Of a stretch of DNA of 64,000 bases, positions 1 to 11,045 are shown one piece after another (positions within the stretch are counted from its first letter, which is position 1; each line of letters starts with the position of its first letter). The notes beneath the pieces are model-generated. The model made no database searches, was not told the DNA's origin, and saw only the letters and a list, made by a program, of their open reading frames with translations. Location: the NCBI GenBank assembly GCA_027625915.1, contig JANTQA010000063.1, forward strand, positions 4,483,501-4,547,500, read 5' to 3'. The DNA is from Anaeramoeba flamelloides (taxonomy: Eukaryota; Metamonada; Anaeramoebidae). The position numbers and the translations under genes are program-made.

Positions 1-2
1 TA

Positions 3-569
3 TTAGCAGCAACATCAGAACAAAAAATATATTCCTTCCTTTCCCAAGCACCAGTTCAGAATGCTAATAGCCAAGACGATATCGTTAAAACTAATAAATT
101 AAAAACAATATATAACGAGATGTCGTTGATCGCATACGGCACGGACGCGTCGTCATCAATATTTAACGACGAAAATGATCAATTAACCATTTTCTATACA
201 CATTCCAACGGTACATGTTGGAACAATGAACTTGCAAATAAGGATCAATATATCCTGGTCTGCGATCAAAAGCCCACTTCAAGCCCCTTCATCATGAACT
301 ATGCAATAGGAACCTTTCAAAATTTTAAAAATTCCATGCAAAATAATGAGTTATTGAACCCCTGTAACAAAAAAATCGTAGTGGGTACCTTTTCTCTTGG
401 ACTTCAGCCAGAAAATATCGTAATTAAAAAAAATAGCAAATTTTATTCACTCATCACACATAACGGTCTCAAAAAAACAGATGTTGATTCAACCTCTTGT
501 GGATCTCCCAGTTTTTTTGATGGTATATTATTAGACGGATTCCCTTTGCCACAAGTTATTTATCAATAA
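3..569 (+). CDS. 3' end of a gene of unknown function
   Basis: The frame is open from base 3 to the TAA at 567-569, so the gene or its last exon begins outside the window; the first ATG, at 120, is probably internal. The visible 188 residues contain four cysteines and aromatic stretches such as CWNNELANKDQY and a Gly/Pro-rich end (FFDGILLDGFPLP). GC content is clearly higher than the flanking DNA (for example CGCATACGGCACGG near 130), which supports coding. I see no transmembrane segment and recognise no family. A secreted or globular domain is possible, but that is a guess. Confidence 0.7.
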   Translation, partial: LAATSEQKIYSFLSQAPVQNANSQDDIVKTNKLKTIYNEMSLIAYGTDASSSIFNDENDQLTIFYTHSNGTCWNNELANKDQYILVCDQKPTSSPFIMNYAIGTFQNFKNSMQNNELLNPCNKKIVVGTFSLGLQPENIVIKKNSKFYSLITHNGLKKTDVDSTSCGSPSFFDGILLDGFPLPQVIYQ

Positions 570-1298
570 TTTGCAATTAAGCCGATGTCATTGTCATTAT
601 TCTTTTTCTTTTGTTTATTCGAATTTTTACTATAATTTTGTCGATGTGGTTGTGGTTTTTTTTCTAGTTAGTTTATTACATTTCACATATCTTCAACAAA
701 ATTATTTTTTATACTGATACATTAATAAGAAATTTACACCTTTTTTTTTTTTCCATTTCATTTATTCAAAAAAATATTGCACTATTAAATCATGGTATTA
801 AATGTGGTTTTTTTAACCATCCCTTTTACTTTCTATAAATTAGATTGGTTTTCAATAAATGAAATCTGGAATCTAATACTAAATTATTTTTTGTTATAAT
901 TTCTGCTTATTAATCAAATGTTATCAATAAACAAGAATCTTTCGAGATAGATTTTTTTTTTTTTTTTTGTTTCTTAATTTTTTTTTGGCTATTATTAATT
1001 ATGGTTTTTTATTGCTTTTTTTTTACAAAATCAATTTCTATTTTATAATATCATTATCAAAAAAGGGACTCACCATTTCAAACTTTTGTCAATTTTTATG
1101 GTTTAAAAAAATGTCAAGATTTTTGAAATTAAAACTTTTAAGAAAGTTTTTTGTTTTAAAAAAAGTGTTTGATTAACTAAAAGTTTCAATTTTTTTGTTA
1201 ACTCATCTTTTAAAGAGAAATAAATAAATTATTGTGTAACTGTTAAGGTATACAATCCTAAAGATTGGGAAAAATAAAATAAAAATGAAGAAAAATAA
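570..1298. other. AT-rich intergenic DNA
   Basis: 3' flank of the first gene. It is T-rich with several poly-T runs; an open frame at 967-1176 starts at TTG and is T-biased. I see no gene here. Confidence 0.5.
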
Positions 1299-1884
1299 CT
1301 AGTGTTGGGTGTAAAGCAATCTTAATTTTATATATATGGTTTAACCATTCTAAGTCTATCAATTTTTAACCCTTTGATAAATGAAAAAATAAAAACAACA
1401 TATCAAATCTTATCAATTAATGAACAAAATTACAAAATAAATATAAAAATCTTAAGGTTATCAAATTAAAATTTAAAATGTTAAAAAATAGATATAAAAT
1501 AACAATCGAAAGAAAATATAACCCAGATTTAATAAAATGGAAAAACAAAAATTCTCATAACACTGATGTTTTCTAAATACATTTATTATTCATCTACAGG
1601 TGTGTTACAAACACACTGATTTTAATTTTTAAAAAATTATTCTAAATTTAAAGCTAATTCAAAAGAATCAAATACTTTTTTTATTTAAAATATTTCAAAT
1701 AATATTTTAAATTGAGAAAATTATAATGATTCTGATTTAAAAATTTAATCTCGAAAAGAGAATTTTGTTAATTAATTGTCAAGATTTGGTATTTTTTTTT
1801 ATTTTACATTTACTAAAAGGGTTAAAAATTGATTTGCTAAGAAGAGTTAAAAATTATACATAAAATAACATGGCACTACACTAG
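1299..1884. mobile_element. MITE-like element with CTAGTGT ends
   Basis: The ends are inverted copies: the left begins ACTAGTGTTGGGTG and the right ends GGCACTACACTAGG. The similarity runs inwards about 85 bases on each side, including ATCAATTTTTAACCCTTT on the left (around 1360) and its complement near 1810-1830. There is no coding capacity. Its right end abuts the next repeat at the shared CTAG. Confidence 0.5.
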
Positions 1885-2768
1885 GATGAAAAAATAAAAT
1901 TGAAAAAAAAAAGTTAGACAAAATTACTACTTTAATCATCATTCCATCCTTGTTAATTGAGCTTATTCACAATATAATTAACCCCCAGTTCTTAAAACCC
2001 TTGTATCTGCTGTATTAATTGTTGCTAGTATAACTATCTTATTTAAAAGTCTCTATCCGAGAAAAAACAGTTATTTTTTGGTCAGGTAAAAAATTCCAAA
2101 TAAACGGAAGAATGAATTATATGTTAATTCAACTTAAGATAATTATTTTGATAGGTATAATAACGAATAGTTTTGAAAGCATTGTGCTCATCTAATAAAA
2201 CTGAAACAGAGAAAAAAATTCCTGATGATAATGATTGGAAGTGTACAATGTTTTTTTTTACTTTTTGGAATAAACCGAAAATTTCTTAAAAGTTTCTGTT
2301 TATTTCTAAAATTGAAAAAACTAACGGTGTATCCGCCAAGTGCCGTCAAGTGCCGTAGAGTGCCTAGTTTTTTTTTTTTTCTAAAATTAAAAAAAATCTA
2401 CTGGGAAAATCAAAAAAAAATTTTTTTTACAATTTATATCAACAAATAAATACCTATTAATCCCAATAATGGGTTATCCGTTTAAAAGATATTTATTAAA
2501 TTTAAAACACTTTTAAAATATATGATTATAACCTCTTAACTGTGAAAAAAAATAATCAAATTTTTTACTTTTAAATTTGAAAAAAAAATCTTACTGTAAA
2601 CTGGAAAATTGGATTTCACAACTTAAATTGATTAAATATCTTGAAAAATATTTTTTGATTCAAGATCGTTTATTTACCTGTAGTTTTTATTATAATTAGG
2701 GGTTATCAGAAAGTAAAAAATTATTAACTTTTTTAATTATTTTTTGAAAAGATTTTTTCATGATCGTA
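1882..2768 (+). repeat. Long dispersed repeat G, copy 1
   Basis: It begins CTAGGATGAAAAAATAAAAT and ends near TTTTTTCATGATCG. It matches 6228-7018 in reverse complement over most of its length, including AAACGGAAGAATGAATTATA (about 2103) and CTCATCTAATAAAACTGAAA (about 2188). A short GC-rich tandem, three 10-base units containing AGTGCC at 2338-2368, occurs only in this copy. Confidence 0.6.
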
Positions 2769-2834
2769 ATGTTATTTTCTTTTATTTTTTATTCATTCCA
2801 CAGGGATTATAAACCTGGGTAGTTACTCAATAAT

Positions 2835-3034
2835 TATAGTCAGTTTCAATTTTAAGGCACAAACTTTCAACGAAAATTAAGGCACAATAAAATCTCAAAT
2901 TAAGGCACAAAATTTGTAATTTTAATTTTTACAATTTATTTTTACTAGAATTTGAATTTTGTGCCTTAATTTGAGATTTTTTTGTGCCTTAAATTTCGTT
3001 GAATGTTTGTGCCTTAAAAGTGAAACTGACTGTA
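2835..3034. mobile_element. 200-bp hairpin MITE, family R1, copy 1
   Basis: Nearly perfect palindrome. The left arm starts TAGTCAGTTTCAATTTTAAG and the right arm ends AAAGTGAAACTGACTG followed by TA. Each arm carries the motif AAGGCACAA three times, spaced about 30 bases apart. The CAGT-type ends and TA flanks resemble Tc1/mariner terminal repeats. Confidence 0.75.
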
Positions 3035-3705
3035 ATACGGTCATCATGTTGGTATTACAGTCAAAAATTAAAGAATTTTAGAAAAAAAATCTATATTTTG
3101 AGAAAAATTGAAAAGTTAAATCATCAATATTTAAACTTGAAAGTTAGAAAAAAAATCATATATTATTTAAATAATTTATAAAAATAATTAATATATTGTT
3201 ATTAATCGGGTGATATTTATAGCACATAAAAAGAAAAGTATCTTTCACATTTTCCAAATAATGAAGTAAATTACATGAGTTATTTTTCTTTGAAAGTGCG
3301 AGAATCTTAAAGACAAAAAAAAATAATTTCAAAAAAAATCAAAAAAATTCTCTTTAGTTTTTTTTATTGTTTTTAGATAATTCAATCTAAACACAATTTT
3401 AAAAATAGTGACTCACCTGAAATAATAAATTGAAAAAAACAATATATCTCTAGTATTCAAGAACAATTAATAACTAAATATGATTTATAATTCACTTTTA
3501 AATGACGCAATATAGATAAAAACCTGATATTTTAAAAATTAAAAAAAATAAAACTGAAAACTGAAAAAAAGTGAGTCACAATTTTATAAATCTAGTTTAG
3601 AGGAAATTTTAGAATTGTTAATAAACGTTTTAAAAGGAATTATATCAACTAAAAATCAATATTTTTATTTTTTCCATTTTTTTCATTAGTTAAATCTTCT
3701 TTATA
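3035..3705. other. AT-rich intergenic DNA
   Basis: No gene or repeat could be supported here. A 60-codon frame at 2999-3181 overlaps the MITE arm and looks fortuitous. Confidence 0.4.
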
Positions 3706-3966
3706 TTGGGAAGAGTTACAAAGGAAAATATCAAGTGGTTGCTTGTTAATACTGTGACGATGAAACACAAAAGTATGAGTATCTTGAAAATTAAAATCAA
3801 AAAGAAAAAAAATAAAAATGACCAAATATTTGTCGCAAATCAAATCAAAAAAAAAAAAAAGAGATTCCAAAAATTAAATTACGATCCTCAATTGAACATT
3901 CTTGATCAATTATCGAACTATTATATCAACAAAAAGTATTGTGGCTATGATTTTGGGAGTCCTTAA
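3706..3966 (+). CDS. Possible coding exon, Lys-rich
   Basis: An open frame of 86 codons without an ATG at its 5' end (first codon TTG), ending TAA. The last third (NYDPQLNILDQLSNYY, then CGYDFGSP) looks like ordinary protein; the middle is Lys/Asn-rich. A pyrimidine-rich acceptor-like TTTTTTTCATTAG lies at about 3677-3690, but it leads into a different frame unless another intron removes about 3731-3806. This could be a terminal exon or a decayed ORF. No family is recognised. Confidence 0.25.
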   Translation: MGRVTKENIKWLLVNTVTMKHKSMSILKIKIKKKKNKNDQIFVANQIKKKKKRFQKLNYDPQLNILDQLSNYYINKKYCGYDFGSP

Positions 3967-4984
3967 TTAAAAATAGCATTATTATTTTTTTTTTTTTTGA
4001 TTTTTTACCAATTGCTTATTATAAACCCTTTTTAAATTTCTTCTTTTTTCTTCTTGTTTTCTTTTCAATTTTTGAGATTTTGGTTTCTATTTTTTGTTTT
4101 TTAAACATAAAAAAAAATTGGATAAGTCTTGTTCTCGAATAATCATAAAATCTATGCTTTTACGCTTGATTTTTTTGCAGAAAATTTAAGTAAAAAAACA
4201 TTTAGAATGTAATTTAGAGTTCTTCTATCGATTATAAAAAAGTAACATTTTTACCAAGAATAAAACATTTTTTGAAAAGTTATTTCCTTGTCCCTTTTAA
4301 AATCTCAATATAAATTACACATATTGCCTCGAATAAATTTAAAATTCTATTTTTTAAAAATAAAAAACATATAGTTTGTTCAATTTGATCTTGGGAAAAA
4401 AACACAATTTTTTTCTTTCTATTACTCGATAATATTTTTTTAATATTTAGAGATTTATTCAAACAAATCAACAAGATAAGTGAAAAAAAAAAAATTAAAC
4501 ACATTTGAAAAAATCAATAATAATTTTAATCGGTAGTAGAGTATTGTATAAGAAATATTCGTTTTTTTAGAAATACCAGATTTAAATATTCCTCTAAATT
4601 TGGTTATTTTTGTAGCTGAACTTTTAAAAAATAATAAATTTCTTAAATTTGACATGAAATGAAGATTAGTTGCTAAAATAATCAATTTATTTCAAAAATT
4701 AAATAATTAAAAATGTATCTATTTGAAAAATTATTTTTGAAGTCTTGGAAATATATTGATTTTACAATACGATATATAAAAAAGAAACAAAACCAAATAG
4801 TGTTATTTTTTATGTTGAAGATTATTTATTTAATCTTAAAATGGTATAATTAATATTTAATAATTCTTATGAGAACTTCCAGAAAAATGATGAATTTTCT
4901 TTTTTTTTAATTTTAAGTTTCTTTTTTTTTAGAATTGGAAATAGAATTAAATTAAGCAAAATTTCCAAAATGATAATTATAAAT
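3967..4984. other. AT-rich intergenic DNA
   Basis: Only weak minus-strand frames (4280-4504, 4455-4685, 4867-5049) with T/A-biased composition. No gene is supported. Confidence 0.4.
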
Positions 4985-5538
4985 AAACTAAAATTCACAT
5001 TTTTTTCCAAGTTAAAATGATTCAAACAATAACAACAATACGATTTCATTCAAAATAAAAATAATTTTGAATTGTTATTTTTTTAAATAATTAAAATCAT
5101 TTTTTTTATTTTAGTTATGTTTAACATTTCATTTTTTGAATTACATAACTCATTTCGATTGAATATTTTTTTCTGAAAATTGATATAAAGTTAAAGTTGA
5201 GTTATTCAAAATAATTGAACTTAAATAGGATTAGTTTCTGATATCAAACCATTTGATCTATTAATAATCCTAATAGAATTTTTACAAATTTACTAATCAA
5301 TTTTTTTGTTTTGCCCACTCCAAAATTTTTAACACGCCCATGATTTATTTGTATTGATAATTATTTATTTAGTGTTTTGTGAGTATTGTAATTTATAAAG
5401 AAGTGTTAACATTTCAATAAGTGAATGGTTCTAATTTGATATTTCTTCTAAATTTGATTAAATAAGATTTTTTTTTTTTTTTTATTAAAAATTGAATTTT
5501 TGTGTGTTAAAAATTTTTAAATTGGGGTTTGAGTTATA
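4985..5538 (-). mobile_element. 550-bp MITE, family R2, copy A
   Basis: Starts TAAACTAAAATTCACATTTT and ends TTTAAATTGGGGTTTGAG, an imperfect terminal inverted repeat. Internal landmarks shared by all copies are TCATTTTTTGAATTACATAA, CCTAATAGAATTTTTACAAA and GAGTATTGTAATTTATAAA. It is non-coding and lies inverted relative to copy B, about 106 bases away. Confidence 0.7.
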
Positions 5539-5644
5539 ATTACTAAAAAAACCTAAATAATTTATTTTTCAATAATATTTATAATAAATTTTTCGGAGCC
5601 ATTTAGATCATTTAGATCTAATACCAATTATACCCAATTGCAAT

Positions 5645-6183
5645 ATTAAACCCAATTCAATTTTTTTAACACACCAAAATTCGATTTGTTTAAAAAAAAA
5701 AACTTATTTAATCAATTCAAGAAAAAAAACAAATTAGAACCATTCACTAATTGAAAGTTTAACACTTTTTTATAAATTACAATACTCGAAAAACAATAAA
5801 TAAATAATTAATAATATCAATAAATCAAGGATGTTTTAAAATTTTTGGAGAGAGTAAAACAAAAAAATACATTAGTAAATGTGTTTAAATTCTATTAAGA
5901 ATATTGATCGATCAAAGGTTTAGATACTAACAACTAATTTTATTCAAGTTCTTCTATTTTGAATAACTCAACTTTAATATAATATCAATTGTTCAAAAAA
6001 GTTTTGATCGAAAGAAATAAGTTAAGTAATTCAAAAAATAAAATGAAAACAAAAAACTAAAAGATGAAAAAATGATTTTAATATTTTACAAAAATCAAAA
6101 ATTGTTTCCAATTTGAATGAAATTGTATTATTGTGATTGTTTTGAATGTTTTAGCAGTGTGGAAAATTTTGAATTTTAGTTTA
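5645..6183 (+). mobile_element. 550-bp MITE, family R2, copy B
   Basis: Reverse-orientation partner of copy A. It begins TTAAACCCAATTCAATTTTT, includes GAATATTGATCGATCAAAGG at about 5900, and ends GGAAAATTTTGAATTTTAG. Copies A and B together form a large imperfect palindrome. Confidence 0.7.
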
Positions 6184-6227
6184 GTTTAAATTATAGCTGC
6201 CCCGATATTGAAGTTTACTCCCCACGA

Positions 6228-7018
6228 TCATGAAAAAATTTTTTCAAAAAAAAATCAAACATTTGCTAATTTTACACTTTTTGATAACTTCACTTATAAT
6301 AAACACTATTAGTTAATAAAGGATCTTGGATCAATAAATACTTTTAAAGATATTTAACAATTTAAGTTGGAAAATTCAATTTTCTAATAAGTTTTTTTTC
6401 AAATTTAATAGTAAAAAATTTGAATATTTTTATTTACACAGTTAAGAGGTTATAATAATATATTGTAATTGTATTTTAAATTTAATAAAAATATTTCAAA
6501 CTGATAACCAATTATTTTGACTATTATGAAATTATTTATTAATATAAATTTAAAAAAATCTTTTTTTTTTGATTTTCCGTTAGGTTTTTTTAATTTTTGA
6601 AATAAACAGAAAATTTATAAAAATTTTCGGTTTATTTCAAAAAGTAAAAAAAACCTAGGACACTAACAATAATTATCATCAGTAATTTTTTTTCTCTGTT
6701 TGAGTTTTATTAGATGAGTAGAATGTTTTCATAACTATTCGTTATTACCTATCAAAGTAAATATCTCCAAGTTGAATTAATCTATAATTCATTCTTCCGT
6801 TTATTTGTAGTTTTTAACCCGAAAAATGCCTTTTTTTCTAGACTAGAGCCTTTTCAAAATCGTAGTACTATTAACAACAATAAATACAATAGTCTCATGA
6901 ATTTAAAGTTCTGTAAATTTGATTATATTGTGAATAAACTTTATTATTCAAGATGAAAGGTTAAGGAATGGAGTAGTTTTGTCTAACTTTTTTTTTTTCA
7001 ATTTTATTTTTTCATACT
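6228..7018 (-). repeat. Long dispersed repeat G, copy 2 (inverted)
   Basis: Reverse complement of 1882-2768. It starts CGATCATGAAAAAATTTTTTC and ends CAATTTTATTTTTTCATACT. The matching order is continuous (ACAGTTAAGAGGTTATAATA at about 6438, TGAGTTTTATTAGATGAGTA at about 6701, TATAATTCATTCTTCCGTTT at about 6782), so the two copies are full-length relatives in opposite orientation. Confidence 0.6.
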
Positions 7019-7344
7019 AGTGCCTTAAAATGGAAAATTACAAATAATCAAACAAATTTCTCAAAATAAGCCAGAATGGCTGGTATATGGCTCAAAACAT
7101 TGCCAAAATGTGCTCTTTATATCTTGAGGTCCAGAAGAATGAATAAATTTCAAAATACTTGAAATTTTTAAATTTTTTTAGTGTTTGAGAATCGAAAGTT
7201 AAATGCCTAATTTAAATTTAGGGGTTTTTGGTTTGAAAGTGATCAATCAACTACAAAACAGAATTTTTAAAATCATTTTAGTTATTGAATCTCAAAAAAT
7301 TCACACAAAAAGAAAGTTTATATTCACTCCAACTTTCATATTGA
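7019..7344. other. Intergenic, with a short GC-rich patch
   Basis: Bases 7070-7140 are richer in GC (GCCAGAATGGCTGGTATATGG) and open in more than one frame on the plus strand. The patch is too short to assign as an exon and no splice partner is evident. Confidence 0.3.
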
Positions 7345-7695
7345 GGAAGAGAATGACATACTATTTGTTTCAAAATAAATAGATCAAAATTTTTATTCCG
7401 CTTTCCAAATAAAGATTTTTAAAGTGTCTTCATTTAAATTTCAATTCCAAAAAGAAGCTTACTATTTGTGTAAAATAAGTTCAACAAAATTTTCCTTCAG
7501 ATTTCCAAAAAATAATTTCAAAACCTAGAAAATATCAAATTTTTAATTCCTAAAGCCAGCTTAAATTATTAATTTTCTTTGAGAAAATTGGGGACTTTGA
7601 TGATTTATTTCAATGGATGATATGTGATTTTTTTCAGAAAGTTGGATAAAAATTTTGATCTTTTTATTTTACAATTAACAGTAATGAGTTTTATT
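7345..7695. mobile_element. Short TIR element, family H, copy 1
   Basis: The left end (GTTTCAAAATAAATAGATCA, then AAAATTTTTATTCCGCTTTCC) is inverted at the right end (AGAAAGTTGGATAAAAATTT, then TGATCTTTTTATTTTACAAT). Related ends occur at 17452-17690 and 21885-22132. A second, nested left end lies at about 7440-7510. Confidence 0.5.
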
Positions 7696-7945
7696 ATGAG
7701 AAACCTTAAATTTTTTTATTTTTTTCAAATTTACTTTTTTGATAAAAATACAAGCCCAAAAGAAAATCTGAAGAAATAAGCAACAATAACAAGGAAGCGT
7801 GCGTTAGTAGTAATCTAAAAATTGTTTCAAATTCTTTTTCTTACATATTAGTGCAAAACAACCTTATGATTATAAAATAAAAAAAATGATAAAAAGAAAT
7901 ACAAAATACAAATTAACACTCGACAAAAAAAAACAAAATAAATAG

Positions 7946-8476
7946 ATCCCAACACCCAACTATAAGAGGAATCAAGTTACAAGTAAAACTAATTAATTTT
8001 ATGAATATTGTAAGAATTTGATTTGATCAAAATAATTCGAGCGATATCAATTTAGACTTGAAGATCATAATTTTATTTTAGATTGGTTCTTTGTTTGGTG
8101 CTTTTGAAAAACCAACAACTCAAATTGAAGAACGAAAAAAAACATCACACACACAGGCTCGTGGGTTATTAATTCAAAAAAGAAATTGAAAATTTTTCAA
8201 TTGGTTTTTATGTTTCACCAACAACTAACAAAAAAAAATGAAACGAAAAAAATAAAAAGAATTGTTTGATCGAATTGAGAAAACCTTTTCACAATTTAAA
8301 ACAAAAAACTGTCCTCAGGTATGTACAAAGAAATTAAATTTATAAGGGAAAACAAAACACCAATCAGAAGTCACTTTTCTTATCGTAGAAAAATTATCAT
8401 AAAAAAAGGTGTACAACAAATTCCATACACAACCCTTTGTGCACCAACACTTCCTATAAAGAACTCAAATGAATGA
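7946..8476 (+). CDS. Spliced gene of unknown function, 3' exons
   Basis: Three exons fit together in phase: 7946-7982, 8082-8160 and 8319-8476. The introns are 7983-8081 (GTAAAA...TTTTAG) and 8161-8318 (GTGGGT...CCTCAG). The exons are much richer in GC than the introns and read without a stop to TGA at 8474-8476. The product includes GSLFGAFEKPTTQIEERKK, then KEIKFIRENKTPIRSHFSYR, and ends PTLPIKNSNE. If the second intron were retained, the frame would stop at 8187-8189. An upstream exon probably ends near 7798 (a Lys/Glu/Asn-rich frame with the matching phase 2), so the start codon is unassigned. No family is recognised; the product is basic with no membrane segment. The structure is inferred from phase and signals only. 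Confidence 0.55.
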
Positions 8477-8837
8477 CCACCAAACAAAAATTATCCAAAT
8501 AACAACTTTAATAACACAACTATTAAAAAAACAACAACAAGAAAATATAATAGTGCAAAAACTTTATTTGTTTTCATTATCGATTTTGTCATTTGTTACT
8601 TGACGAAGAGTTAGCTATTCTTGTTCAACAAAAAATGATCAGTAAGAAGAAAATTGTTAAATTGTCTTTCTTTGTTATTTTGACAAAATATGCAAAAAAA
8701 AATGAAGAAAAAATCTTCTCACAACAAGAATTTTTATGAAATAACAATGACAAAAATTTTGCAAACGAATTAGTTAAAGTTTGTTTGATTTGATCAAAAA
8801 GTTTTTCTCGAATGATAAAAAAAACAATAAAAATGCT
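8477..8837. other. Intergenic, 3' flank
   Basis: AT-rich with many A runs. The minus-strand frame 8625-8876 runs into the tRNA and is not a gene. Confidence 0.4.
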
Positions 8838-8847
8838 AAAAAAAAAA
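8838..8847 (-). terminator. Pol III terminator of tRNA-Met
   Basis: Ten A on the plus strand, that is T10 on the minus strand, four bases after the tRNA 3' end. This is a typical RNA polymerase III stop. Confidence 0.8.
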
Positions 8848-8851
8848 GATT

Positions 8852-8939
8852 TGGGAATAGTGAGACTCGAACTCACGACCTTTAGATGTCTTATTCATTG
8901 ATTATGAGGCTAACGCGCTACCGACTGCGCTATATTCCC
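8852..8939 (-). tRNA. tRNA-Met (CAT), elongator type, with intron
   Basis: The 88-base gene folds into a full cloverleaf. The acceptor GGGAATA pairs with TATTCCC (discriminator A), the D stem is GCGC/GCGC, and the T arm is GTGAG-TTCGAGT-CTCAC. The anticodon CAT lies at 8904-8906. A 15-base intron at 8888-8902 sits one base 3' of the anticodon, the canonical 37/38 position, leaving 73 bases after removal. The anticodon arm (TTAGC...TCTAA, with a U-U type mismatch next to the loop) matches elongator rather than initiator tRNA-Met. An A box (TAGCGCAGTCGG) and a B box (GAGTTCGAGTC) are present. Confidence 0.95.
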
Positions 8940-9329
8940 AAATTACGATTAAATTGGTGGATTCAATAACATGAAATTTTTTAAAATAGAATTATTGTAT
9001 CAAAATCTACCGAAAATACTAATTAATTTACAAAAATTTGATATTTATAAATTTTAAATTCTCATTTGGAACAAAGACGTGGTGTATTTCTTTTGATTTT
9101 ACATATTTCAGTATTAAACATATTAAATCAAGTCATTAAATAATTTTTACTATTATTTCCATAATAAAAAATTAAACATTCGCAGGTCAATTGACTTAAT
9201 ATAAAAACATATTTACATATTCTAATTCTTAAATTACTGCTATCCAGAGAATTGTTATTCAATTCATATTTGTACATGAATAAATTTATCTAGTTCTTAT
9301 AAATTATAAAATAATATGTGTCATTTATC
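8940..9329. other. Intergenic, possibly downstream part of RT remnant
   Basis: AT-rich with no intact frame. It lies 3' of the minus-strand reverse transcriptase remnant and may be more of the same decayed element. Confidence 0.3.
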
Positions 9330-9760
9330 CAAAAAATAAAAACCTAAATATTTCATCTTTTTTGGTTCTTTGGAAATAATTATTTTATCTTTATTAGGTT
9401 CTAATCCAAATTTAATTCTACTTTCATGTATTGATTTAAATTTCTGATTTAATTGATTTCTCTTTCCTTTAATAATTAATATTGAATCCTTAGTAAACAT
9501 TTGAAAATGATATATCTCTTCATGGTATTATTTTTTATAAAAGAAAATATAAAATTAGAGCAAATAAAATAGGTGATTATGTCTCTAGTGGAATTTTCCA
9601 CGTTCTCTCCTTAATAAAATATAAAAAACAAAATTGTATAATAATTTATTATAAATTTTATTATTATTTTCTGAATTATTTTAGAATTAATGGAAATAAA
9701 AGATTCATATACATCCCTTCCAGGCAAACAAGTAATTTGTCATTGAACTCAGTTTATATT
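9330..9760 (-). pseudogene. Decayed LINE-type reverse transcriptase fragment
   Basis: Minus-strand frames give, in order, IPLET-stop-SPILFALIL (the RT motif usually read as PQGSPLSPLLF), then HFQMFTKDSILIIKG where the catalytic F/YADD box is expected, then QKFKSIHESRIKFGLEPNKD and finally KKMKYLGFYF, the YLG motif of non-LTR reverse transcriptases. Frames are broken by stops and shifts, and the catalytic Asp pair is damaged. The order and spacing are what make the assignment; each motif alone would be weak. Confidence 0.55.
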
Positions 9761-10627
9761 TTATTTCGTTTTTTTGCATCAGAATAAAATAATAGATTTT
9801 CTGAAAAAAAAAAAATATCATGCAATTATTCAAATTGTTTTGAGAAAAAGATCACAAAAATTTCAAGATCACATAACAGTTTTAAAAAAAGCAGAATAAT
9901 TCCCATACAGCTTAAAATATACTTAAAAAAAAAAAAAAAGAAAGAGATCCCTGTTTGTGAGGTTTTCAAAAATATTTTTGAATGGGTAGTTTATGTATTT
10001 TTTTTTTTTTTTTTTTCAGCTTTCCTTTCATAATTGAAAAAAAAATAATTAAAATATGAAACTAATTTGATAAAAAATAAAGCCATGACGTGGGAAAATG
10101 GTATAGAAATCATTATTCAGCTTTTTTGGGGCTTACATAATTTTTATCAATATCAAATTTTGATATTGGTATGGATTGTCAAAAAGTTGGCTATTGGAAT
10201 TTGAAAGCTTATTTGGATAAATATTTTTCCAAGAAATGAGTTCATATGCAAAATACTCTTTCGATATAAAAAAAAAAAAACTTTTTTTTGTTATATAATT
10301 CTATAGAAGACCCTTGAAAATAAACCCCATTTCACTCAAAGGTGACTAGCCAAAAATGAAAAATTCATTTAATTTTAAGAATCACCCGAACTTGCCATTA
10401 TTTGGATATAAGAGAAATAATAAACTTCGAATTAGATCTGATATTCATAAAAGAAATACCTGAACAAACCATAAATTTCAAAAAAAAAAAAAAAATCAAA
10501 TTTTAAAAAAAAAATTTGGACCTTTCATTGGTATATCTAGTATATATTTTCTCAATTTCTGTAATAAATTATTATTGTTGACCATCAAATTTTCCAATTG
10601 TAAATGTTTGAATTTTAAATGTAAATA
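9761..10627. other. AT-rich intergenic DNA
   Basis: Poly-A and poly-T runs (9929, 9999, 10266, 10480). No gene supported. Confidence 0.4.
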
Positions 10628-10826
10628 AGGCGAGTTCCACTTTTAAGACATAAACTTTCAAAGAAATTTAAGGTAGAATTAAAATCTCAAATTAAGGCAC
10701 ATTTTTTGGATTTTTTTTTACACAAATTATTCTACTAAATTTCTAATTTTTATACATTAATTTGAGGTTTTTTTGTGACTTAAATTTCTTTGAAAGTTTG
10801 TGTCTTTAAAGTGAAGCTCACTGTAT
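10628..10826. mobile_element. Hairpin MITE R1, degenerate copy
   Basis: Left arm GAGTTCCACTTTTAAGACAT, right arm TTAAAGTGAAGCTCACTGTA, with the internal motif CTCAAATTAAGGCACA kept. It is more diverged than the copies at 25335 and 39931. Confidence 0.65.
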
Positions 10827-11045
10827 ATAGTAATAATTTTCCTTAATATTAATTTGGTATTTTAAACATTTTTTGATTTCAAATTTAATTTTTTTTAAAA
10901 AAAAAAATAAAAAAGAAAAAAAATCAAAAAAAAAAAAAAATTATAAAAATGAGAAAAAAATTGACCCAATGAGAAAAAATGTTCAGATATAAAAATTGAA
11001 AATAATTTTTGAGAAGAATACTGTATTAAAATTATAGAATCTGTT

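Noticed and set aside
2835-3034. CRISPR-like spaced repeats (AAGGCACAA)
   Set aside because: The motif repeats symmetrically in both arms of a palindromic transposon with TA flanks in a eukaryotic genome.
3706-3810. Possible PP1 inhibitor-3 (YPI1-like) motif in the 3706 frame
   Set aside because: Only a few scattered residues (IKW, KHKS) agree and the core VDNE and Cys motifs are absent.
8625-8876. Minus-strand 83-codon frame
   Set aside because: Runs through the 3' half of the tRNA and the Pol III terminator.
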